64,000 nucleotides of DNA from Rhizoclosmatium globosum (taxonomy: Eukaryota; Chytridiomycota; Chytridiomycetes; Chytridiales; Chytriomycetaceae), in contig MCGO01000013.1 in the NCBI GenBank assembly GCA_002104985.1, positions 62,001-126,000 on the forward strand, read 5' to 3'. Each line of letters begins with the position of its first letter. The stretch's first letter is position 1. The position numbers were made by a program, and so were the translations under genes. Shown one piece after another: positions 56,290 through 64,000 of the stretch. The notes under the pieces were generated by a model. It was not told the DNA's origin. It was given only the letters and a program-made list of their open reading frames with translations, and searched no databases.

Positions 56290-56374
56290 CGTTTTCACTT
56301 CTCCCTCTCCTCTCCCTGAATTACAAATCCATTGTGACCATTATTTAATAAGTAAGACTTGAACTATTTTATTG

Positions 56375-56452
56375 AGCAAAATCCCGACGCACGAATTACC
56401 GTGTTCCGGTCAAACGGTTATAAACTTCTCAGCCTGCGCAAACAGAAGGCAA
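56375..56452 (-). promoter_or_regulatory. TPP riboswitch aptamer, copy 2 (between THI20-type and THI6)
   Basis: On the minus strand: TTTGCCTTC, AGGCTGAGA, GACCGGAACACGGTAATTCG, then GCGTCGGGA, the conserved THI-element blocks in order. It lies 141 bp after the stop of the THI20-type gene and 86 bp before the THI6 ATG. AATAAA occurs about four bases past its 3' end. It could be a THI6 5'-leader riboswitch, the normal fungal position, or a 3'-UTR element of the upstream thiamine gene. The central region matches copy 1 closely; the 5' arm (P1/P2) is more divergent. Confidence 0.85.
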
Positions 56453-56592
56453 ACAAAGGAAAACAAACAAAAACAAACAAAACAAAACAACAAACTGCGC
56501 AACAGTATTGGCTCCCGTTTTTGCTCAATGGGGGGAAAGGAAGGGAAAGGATAAAAGAATAAGGAAGGTCCGTTAGCAAGAAGCGTCAATCT

Positions 56593-58593
56593 TTAGTCGA
56601 GAATGTTGAGACCCATTTCCCAGAACTTGACCTCCAAGATAGTAGCTTGTCTGAAGATTGCGCACAAATCGTCGAGACGGGTAGTGTTGGACGCTGGCAC
56701 CATTTCAGTGTACAGACGGAACAAGAGTTCTGATGAGAAGTGGTCAGAGATCGTTTATCTGATAGAAATTAAAAACCAACCTTCTCCAGTGGTCACAGCT
56801 TGTTGGAAATCTTCTTTTCCGTAGTTCGAGATCCATGCCCAGTACAAGTTACCCTCTAAAACAAAGAGTTAAACTTCACCCGTCACACTCAACAAAAAAC
56901 GACTCAACACACCTTTCTTTGTAGCTGGATCGTTCGCAAGCTTCATTCCAATCTCACCATATCCAAGCAAACACGGCGCCATAGCCATAAACAAGTCCAA
57001 AATATCTCCACTCAACCCCTTCTCTAACACGTACCGCGTGTACGAGAGGTTCGCGGTTGCTTCCTTAGTCGCCTCAAGCTCTTGCAAGGAAATACCCCAT
57101 TGCTCACAATACTTGACGTGCAACTGGCTTTCCTCAGCGATATGCAATGCGATTCTGGAGGCGTTGATGATGTCTGTGAATTTTGTGGCTTTGTAGGCGG
57201 CGAGAGCGTGTGCACGGGCGTAGTGGAGGAGGTAGATGTAGTCTTGGCGGATGTAGTGTTTGAAGCTTTCGGTTGGGAGGGTTCCGTCGGCCATTCCGCG
57301 GACGAAGGGGTGGTTGATGTATTCGTCCCAGTCTTTGGCGCAGGCGGATTTCAAGGTCTGGATGAAGGTTTCTCTGTTTGGAGATGGAAGGAAGGTTAAG
57401 AGGGGAGATCAGGATTATGGTAAAGTACTTTACTTGGTGAGTGGTGTTTGTGGGAGGGTAATATTGTGGACGTGATTCAATGGACCGTGTCCGCTTCCAA
57501 TGTTCAAAGATGTGCTGATGGCGTTTGTAACGTATAGCAGACCTTCTTGGACAGCTTGAACGACTGGATGATGTTAAGTTCGATGTCAGACACGATTTTA
57601 GGCACACATACCTGTCTTGTCAGAGGCAAGGTACGCAGCGATAGCGGCAGATAAGGTACATCCAGTTCCGTGTGTGTTCTTGGTAGGAACGTACTCCTTC
57701 CAAAACTCAATCAACTCGGAACCAGTGAACAAGACATCCACGCAATACTTTCTGTCGGTTCCATTGTCTCTCTTGACGGTAGGACTGAGCATCACAACAG
57801 ACATACCTTCCTTGTTCTTCACAGGAGCTTCCGTAAGAGGGAGATGGCCGCCCTTGATAAGAACATTCTTGACACCGGCAGCATGCAACAACTTTGCAGC
57901 ATCATGCATTGCCTCCAAGCTATCAATCCTGCCAGCCCACCCCTTTTGCACATTGGCACACAGCACTTCCGCCTCAGGAATGTTTGGTGTTACAACCAAC
58001 GCCAACGGCAGCAACCGTCCCACAATCGCAGCAACGGCATCTTCCGCAAGCAGCCGATCACCACTCGTCGCAATCATCACCGGATCAAGCACAACCTTCG
58101 CAAGCCCAAACTCGCTGATCTTGCTGACAACCACCTCAATCATCTCCGCCGAGAAGAGCATTCCGGTCTTGACGGCGTCTGTGCCAATGTCGGATAACAC
58201 CGAATCAAGTTGTTGGGCGACAAAGGCTGTTGGGCACGGGTGGATGCCTTGCACACCTTGCGTGTTTTGGGCGGTGAGGGCGGTGATTACGCTGGTTCCA
58301 AAGGTGCCCAAGGACGTGAAGGTCTTGAGATCGGCTTGGATGCCGGCACCTCCGCCTGAGTCACTGCCGGCGATGGTGAGCACGCGTGGGAGGGTGTTGA
58401 AGGTCATTTGCTTTTCTTTCGTTGAACTTTGATAAGTTGACAGGCTTGACTTTTGGTGGCCTGAATTGGTAATTGCAGGTACTTGTTCAAGGGGAGTGTA
58501 CTTGGATTCAGTGACTGTCGTGGTGGTAGTGACGGTCTGGTCTTTGGAAACTGTTTTCTGGATTGTTGTACGTGTGGTGGAAGTCTTGCGCAT
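56593..58593 (-). CDS. THI20: HMP/HMP-P kinase fused to TenA (THI20-type)
   Basis: Five or so exons. The start at 58593 is [13 protein letters not shown], or an internal Met at about 58408 ([19 protein letters not shown]). The kinase half (ThiD) has [45 protein letters not shown] and [19 protein letters not shown]. The TenA/thiaminase II half has [33 protein letters not shown] and [20 protein letters not shown], with the final exons ending in [11 protein letters not shown]. It makes HMP-PP for THI6 and salvages degraded thiamine. It lies in the same orientation as THI6, 304 bp apart. A Thr-rich leader of 60 residues precedes the kinase. Confidence 0.9.
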
Positions 58594-58776
58594 TTTGCGA
58601 CACCTTTTGGGGCAAGATATGAATACAGCTGAATTGTTCCATTGCTTTTATTATATTATGTTTGCTGCGTTGGGTATGGCCAGTAGATTCAAACACACAA
58701 CTTTACAGATGTGTAATGCTCCACTACTGAAATTAAAAACGTACATTGCTATAATTACATTCAAACAGCTCTAAAA

Positions 58777-58937
58777 TTTGAGACTGATATCAGGTTTAAG
58801 ACTTTAAATTTGCTTAATAGTTTCGAGACTTTTTGCTTAACAGTTGAGACTGAAAAATTTGCGTAATAGTTGAGACTTTAAAATTTGCGTGATAGTTTTG
58901 CGACTTTTTATCTGCGTAGTAGTTATGCGACTTTAAA
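58777..58937 (+). repeat. Degenerate tandem repeat running into tRNA-Glu
   Basis: About six or seven imperfect copies, 17-27 bp each, with the pattern TTTGAGACTTTAAATTTGCGTAATAG (shortened here). The last copy ends in CATATAG, inside the 5' end of the tRNA gene. Units share GAGACT or GCGACT and a closing (A/G)TAG. Confidence 0.6.
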
Positions 58938-59009
58938 TCCCATATAGTCCAACGGTCAGGATTCCGCCCTTTCACGGCGGCGGTCGGGGTTCGATTCCCC
59001 GTATGGGAG
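58938..59009 (+). tRNA. tRNA-Glu (UUC)
   Basis: A complete cloverleaf: acceptor TCCCATA paired with TATGGGA, D-arm around GTCCAACGGTCAGGAT, anticodon loop CTTTCAC with anticodon TTC, and T-arm CGGGGTTCGATTCCCCG. The discriminator is G. No intron is present. It serves GAA codons (and GAG by wobble). It lies between the THI20-type gene and an unannotated stretch. An imperfect repeat abuts the 5' end. Confidence 0.93.
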
Positions 59010-60217
59010 GCTTTTGAAAATTGGCTGCGGCACACAAGCCCAACACGACCTGCCGATTTTAAGATCATTCACCCCCAAACTTAATATCTCTTTCAATTCA
59101 AACCATAATTTCTGTACTGTTATCAGAATTAGTAAATTACGTAGCGTTTCGGCTCATTTGCACTGTGGATTGTCTTTTTATTGGTTGGGTATGTTGCGGA
59201 GCCTGTTTGAGGTGATCCTTCTCAACTGCATCTACTCAAACGTTCTTCGTCTTATAATCGTTATTTGAATTACATTGTTTCAAGTGAATGCATTGGGAGT
59301 TGTGCGTCTCCGTTTTGGTAACCATGATGGCATATACGGCCGAGTATAGGAAACCTCACACAGAACGAACAAGACGAAAAAGATAAACCCCCGACCAAGC
59401 AAAGAAAAGACCCGACCAGCTGTGAAACCTATAAAACGCGTCATCCTCTACTCTTTCTTTTTTTTTATCGACCAACTCTAAAGGCAAGTCTCCCATCCCC
59501 TACCACCTCCTCGTCTACCAACCACCACCACCTACCTACTTTCCCATCGCTCGATCTGATCTCTAACCATCTTCTTCACACTCAACAGGATCATCTTTAT
59601 AGTTAGTCTCTGCTCTTAGTTTTCCAAACTAGGCATCTTCACAAATGTAGATGATGAGACGAATCCTCCCCCATGAGCAGGAAGTTTCCATTCACGGTTA
59701 GGGATCTCATTCGTTTATTCGTTTGGGTACGCCGTTTTGGGTTGAAGACTGCCTCCGGCCCCCCTTTTGCTGGCCTATGGGTGGGCGATAGCGTGGGGCG
59801 ATGGAGAATGGGGCGATGGACTGTCTGATACATTTCTCTTCCTTTCCTCTCCCTTTCTTCCTCAATGTCAGTGTTGTGGATTGTGAGCTAGGATGGCGGG
59901 TTGCTGTTCCTCGCTACAATCTTGCGAAGCTTGATCGTTGAGAACCATTGCATCGTATTTAGGCCATCTAATACATTTTCTCTTATCTTTTTCTGTCTTG
60001 TTTTTTGCTTTGCGACGGTTGTGTTGTGGATTGGTGGTAAGGATTGGACTGAAATGGATAGTCCTGCATCGCTGTTATGCTAATTGTTTTCTAAATAAAT
60101 CTATCTTTTTCATGATTGATTGAGATTTCGATATGGAATGGAAGTATTGTCTCATGGTGATCTCTCTGCGTTAGGTATTATACGATTGTTTTCAAACAAA
60201 CAATACAACAAGAAAAC
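59010..60217. other. Long intergenic stretch with a promoter-like segment
   Basis: No open frame with recognisable domains was found. A TATA-type box (CTATAAAACGCG at 59429-59440) is followed by a long pyrimidine-rich stretch (59450-59600), as seen before strongly transcribed genes. Possible splice acceptors follow (59587, 59624). A non-coding or long 5'-leader transcript reaching the gene at 60218 is possible. Confidence 0.35.
59429..59440 (+). promoter_or_regulatory. TATA-like box of an unknown transcript
   Basis: CTATAAAACGCG sits 20-30 bases before a CT-rich stretch typical of fungal transcription starts. No gene is seen within 700 bp downstream. Confidence 0.3.
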
Positions 60218-61366
60218 ATGAACCGCGGTATCTCAAAACGCATACTCTCCAAACCCACTCCCAGGTGGCGTTCACGAGCTTTCGCTGATATCACAAGTCA
60301 TCAACCCCGACTTCGAAAAAGTTCCATCTCCTCTCTCCCCTCCACTTCCTTTTCTTCCTTCCAAAAAATGCTTGCACCCTCAAACTCCCTGGCTGAACTT
60401 GGGTACACTGTCAACGCGCACTACCACCTTGTCAAGCTTGACGGGTCTCCATATGTGTACAATGTCGATCCATCTGACCGCGCATTCAATCAGGCGCATT
60501 ACGAGGCGATTGGAGGTATAGTGCGGACTGGGTGGTTTATTGAGTGTGATTAATTGAGGGGCAAACTGTACAGATGTCTTGACGGAATGGATTGTGGAGC
60601 AGTTGCAAAGCGTTCATGGATTGGAAAGAGTTAGTGTGCCTGTTGATGCTGTGACAGGGGAGGAGACGAGTTTTGTGTTGATGAGGTGAGAGCGAGTCAG
60701 AGAGATGAGATCCACAACCCTTTTGACACATTCAAATCAATTACTCATCACACTTGTGAGATTAGTCCTGGTGCCCTTGTGTCCGAGAAGCCGTTGATGC
60801 TGCTGATCCCTGGATTCGCTATTCAAGTTGGTCAGTGGGCACGCAAGATTGTGATTAATGAGAGTGTGTACAAGGGAAGTATGTTGGAGTACGTTGAACG
60901 CGCACACAAATCTGGATACAATGTTCTCATCTTCAATAGTAATGAGAACCGTGGGAAGGAGAGCGGGAAGGCGATTCGTGGGAGCGTGAGTGCAGAGGAA
61001 CATGTCAAGTATGTGTGGAATGAACTTGCGTCTAAGGCCAAGACCGACAGGGTTGTTGTTGTTGCACATAGTTATGGTGGACTGTGTATTATGAAGTTAT
61101 TGGCAGCATTGGAAAAGCAGGGTTCTTCTGCGAGTGCCAAGATCAAGAGAGTTGCGTTGACAGACTCTGTGCACTCTATTGGAGGATTGGAAGAGACTGG
61201 AAAGGGTGGAAAGATTACTGTTAATTTTGTTGCGAGTAACAAGGAGTTGGGAACTGAATTGGGGCCTGATGGGTTTGGTGTTTCCCGTGTTTCTGCGGGC
61301 ACTGGCCAGCACGAGCAGACAACTGTGACAGCTATTGATTTAGTTTTCAAGCATTTATCTCACTAG
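60218..61366 (+). CDS. ARB2/FAM172 family alpha/beta-hydrolase-like protein
   Basis: The start is MNRGISKRILSKPTPRWR. An N-terminal conserved segment follows (LAELGYTVNAHYHLVKLDG, FNQAHYEAIGG), then an intron near 60515-60570, then VLTEWIVEQLQSVHGLERV. The C-terminal domain is an alpha/beta-hydrolase-like fold (LMLLIPGFAIQVGQWARKIV, NVLIFNSNENRG, RVVVVAHSYGGLCIMKLLAA with the Ser nucleophile motif). This architecture matches the ARB2 domain. In fission yeast Arb2 takes part in small-RNA silencing. The splice near 60684 is unresolved: the frames of TSFVLM and DEIHNPFDTFKS do not join by a normal intron. It may be a short unusual intron or an indel. Confidence 0.7.
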
Positions 61367-61464
61367 AATCCTCCACTATGGAATTACCAATAAATTGATG
61401 GATAGACTTCTTTTCTTTTCCTCCAACAAACCAACAAACTATTAACACACCAAAAAACCACGCA

Positions 61465-62829
61465 ATGGATCCATACGGCCACCACCTCCCACCCGCACAC
61501 TACCCACCGCCCGCCCACTACGCGCCACCACCACCACGCGACCCCCGCGACGACTACTACGGCGGGCCACCACCACCACCACCTTCGCGCTACGACGACC
61601 GGCGCTACGACGACCGACGGGACTTTGACCGCAGAGACGACTACTACCGCCGCGACCCACGTGACGATTACAGACGAGACGACTACAGACGACGACGGTT
61701 TGTTTTTTGTTTTTGGTGTTTGTTAAAACTATCCTCAAAACAATCACTCCCCTTCTTAGTGACTCCCGCTCCCGCTCGCCTCCAAGACGTTACGATGACC
61801 GTGGCGGTCGAGACAGATTCAGAGACAGCAGACCTCCTAGACGCAACATCTCTCCTTCGGCTAGGGTACATAACCTCTCCCATCTGCTTGGCCTGTCCGT
61901 TAACTCTAACTGTTGAAAAATTCGAAAAGGGCGTCCCAGAACCATGCAACGTCCTCGGTGTCTTTGGTCTCTCTATTTTGACCCGTGAAAGAGACTTGGA
62001 GAAGTTGTTTGGAGAGTTTGGACCCATCAAGGATATTGCTATCTTGTTTGACAAGCAGACACAAAAGTCGAGAGGCTTTGGGTTTATTACTTTTGAGGAT
62101 GTTGAGGCTGCTACTAAGGCTAGAGAAGGTAAATCTGAGTTCAGCGTGAAGTTGTGGCTGTTGCATGGGTTGTGTTTGGCAAAGGAAAGGAGTACAGTGG
62201 AGGCGGGGCTCAGCTAATAAGAGTGCGTTGTCAGAGGAAGATTAGTGACGCTAAGAGATCATGTGTGAAACGAACGGAGCGAAGTTTCAGGAATGGCGCA
62301 GCTGTCAAATCTATGTACGACGGACAGTTTTACTAACTTATTCGTATAGCTATGAATGGTTACGAATTCAATGAACGTAGAATGCGTGTCGACTTTTCAC
62401 TCACCAAGAGAGGCCATGATTCAACGTAAAGTGCCTCTTTCTTCTCCTCAAAACTCCTCAAAAACTCCTCAATACTTGCATCAAAAAATCATCAAAACTT
62501 CCTTTCTTGCTTCCCTTCAAACATTCAACCTTCAAAACCACTCAACTTCAAATTACTTGACATTCAACTCATCAAAATTTCTCTCTTTCAACATCAAAAA
62601 CCATATCAACAGACCCGGACAGTACATGGGCCGACCAGATCAAGTGAGAGATGGAGGACGTCCACGTGGGGATGATGTGGGTGGTAGACGTGACCGTGAG
62701 CGTGGTGATCGTGGAGACGAAAGACGTGAGCCAGAGACTGGCGCAGCTGCTCCTGCAGCATTTGGCGGAGAAGGGGCGGGAGAGGGACGTGCTCGTGGAA
62801 GAAGCTACTCTCCAGCACCAAGAGACTGA
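61465..62829 (+). CDS. TRA2-like SR splicing factor
   Basis: Starts MDPYGHHLPPAHYPPPAH at 61465, followed by a DRRD-rich N-terminus (RYDDRRYDDRRDFDRRDDYY) and an SR-like exon (SDSRSRSPPRRYDDRGGRD). The RRM comes next: NVLGVFGLSILTRERDLEKL (RNP2 region), KSRGFGFITFEDVEAATKA (RNP1), continuing after an intron in MNGYEFNERRMRVDFSLTKR. The C-terminal exon is RD/RG-rich (GDDVGGRRDRERGDRGDERR). RS regions on both sides of one RRM fit transformer-2. Several short introns interrupt it (near 61.7, 61.87, 62.13, 62.35 and 62.4-62.6 kb); exact edges of the last are uncertain. Confidence 0.75.
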
Positions 62830-62942
62830 AAAGCCAACATTCTAGTGTGCTTTCTTTAGGTTTCTGTGTTTTTTAGTTTGTTTTTTTAATGTTATTTGGT
62901 TAGGAAGGAAAGGGGAAAAGTTGAGGAATAAAAGATTCGGGG

Positions 62943-63589
62943 ATGACCAAGCAGTTGAGAGCCACTGTGTTTGATATCCTCCACAGCCACGGAGTCTACG
63001 AAGAATTCATTGCGGAGCTGTCAAAGCCACTTCCTCCAAAACCAACCAAGAAAGATCAGGAAGAGACTGCGGACATTTGGTCGATTGAGATCAAGGCAAA
63101 AGGTGAGTTCCCTCTGATACTGTGATCATTGAAATCTTACCCAATCCAATCCAATCCAAAAAGAGGGAATCTGCAAATTCAGCAAACCACTCATTATCGC
63201 AACTGAAGCAACTCCGTCAACCCGCGTCGTTCGTCTGGCCCATTCGTGGTGAGTCACCAACGAACACAACGTCTAACCCACGAGTATGTTGACCAATTCA
63301 AACCAGGGCCGATGTCTGGGACGTTACGTATGATCCACTCTACGAATACAGCCTCGTCCGCACTACTGCCCATCCAAACACATGGGACTGGATCCCTGTG
63401 AATCGGTACAGCACGCATCAGGATGGATTCACTGTTTTTGAGACAAAGGAACTGGTGGATGAAGCTGTACAGTATTCGGAGGATTGGGCTCGTGTGTTGG
63501 TTGAGAGAGGGTATGGTGATGTTGGGCAGGCTCAGATCGTGAGACTTGGAGCGCCACAGCCTGTTGTGCAGATGCAGTCGCGTTTGTAA
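62943..63589 (+). CDS. Hypothetical protein, about 175 aa
   Basis: Three exons with clean GT-AG introns (63102-63163 and 63250-63306, approximate). The protein begins MTKQLRATVFDILHSHGVY, has a lysine/proline segment (PLPPKPTKKDQEETADIW) and a compact C-terminal part (DPLYEYSLVRTTAHPNTWDW, TVFETKELVDEAVQYSEDW). There is no signal peptide or membrane helix. I do not recognise the family. The introns and codon-consistent splicing support a real gene. Confidence 0.6.
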
Positions 63590-63836
63590 TTTATGTGTGT
63601 AAATAAAAGGAATTGTTTTCTGTATGCGTTTACTAACGCGTCTTTCAATTGATTTGTTAGAGAAGTAGGTGCTGGCCAATCATAAGGCGGGTTGATTGTA
63701 AGGGATTTTCCAGCAACAATCAGTTCTTCTGGAAGAGAGGATAGAGAGTTTTTTCTGAGGCAACGTCTTTCATCACAGCTAGCTGGAATCTTCATCTCTT
63801 ACTTTGTTTTCGTTTTGAACTAGTTCCTATTCAAAG

Positions 63837-64000
63837 ATGTCAGCTACAAAGGGAGGGCACAACGTGAGTATATTAGCTTTCTCTTTGGATTAAACACACA
63901 GATGGTACAACTCACAATGAGGATTCCTCGCGTTCCCTCTCAATATTCTTTCGTTTCATCGAACCGCGTTCTGACTCTCTTCTCCTCCCTCAAATCCAAA
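63837..64000 (+). CDS. Start of a truncated gene
   Basis: ATG at 63837 opens MSATKGGHN and runs into a likely donor (GTGAGTATATTAG). The rest lies beyond the window or in a later exon. Nothing further can be assigned. A good start context (AAAGATGTC) and a clean donor are the only support. Confidence 0.35.

Noticed and set aside
57617..58432. Plus-strand frame of 271 codons
   Set aside because: Antisense of the HMP kinase exon, which has all catalytic motifs on the minus strand.
59640..59830. Possible C/D snoRNA (TGATGAG and TCTGA boxes)
   Set aside because: Boxes are about 180 bp apart with no terminal stem or D'/C' boxes.
63532..63795. Minus-strand 87-codon frame
   Set aside because: Partly antisense to the last exon of the gene at 62943; no motif or intron support.

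Overview
The window is nuclear DNA of a zoosporic fungus, most likely a chytrid (inference). Genes are split by many short GT-AG introns of about 49-65 nt. The gene content is fungal (STB6-like protein, fused THI6 and THI20-type thiamine enzymes, p24 protein, yapsin-like protease). An EFCAB6-type multi-EF-hand protein, a family linked to flagella, points to a swimming stage. Nothing bacterial, viral or CRISPR-like was seen.

Layout. 1-2.3 kb: gene-poor, with a candidate solo LTR. 2.3-6.8 kb: a hypothetical gene and two tandem secreted tectonin-type propeller genes, the second broken. 6.8-17.7 kb: the EF-hand gene, U2SURP-like splicing factor, a DUF2306 membrane protein and an STB6-like protein. 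17.7-21.9 kb: two convergent ALDH3-type genes, one decayed. 22-37.5 kb: a lectin island with two CAP-PAN-PAN-tectonin genes, a tectonin gene, two small cysteine-rich proteins, a decayed transporter, a TPR protein and a tectonin-GH5 fusion. 37.7-51.2 kb: a mucin-stalk protein with a protease-like head, a p24 protein, a kinase, two bulb-lectin genes, three tandem seven-helix genes and an aspartic protease. 51.3-58.6 kb: a decayed amine oxidase, a ubiquitin-like/HNH protein and two thiamine genes. 58.8-64 kb: tRNA-Glu, an ARB2/FAM172 protein, a TRA2-like SR protein, a hypothetical gene and the start of another gene.

The most striking observation is a pair of TPP riboswitch aptamers on the minus strand, one after each thiamine gene (56375-56452 and 54438-54516). 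Both are followed within a few bases by AATAAA. The first could serve as the 5' leader of THI6. The second lies between THI6 and a non-thiamine gene, so it fits best as a 3'-UTR riboswitch, an arrangement known from plant THIC but not, to my knowledge, described in fungi.

The second theme is a surface and secretion repertoire: tectonin propellers alone or fused to CAP/PAN or GH5 domains, bulb-type lectins, mucin stalks, PAN domains and a GPI-type protease. The third is gene decay. At least five multi-copy or secondary-metabolism genes carry nonsense codons, frameshifts, deletions or lost catalytic residues next to an intact relative. Several isolated one-base frame breaks could instead be assembly errors and are flagged.
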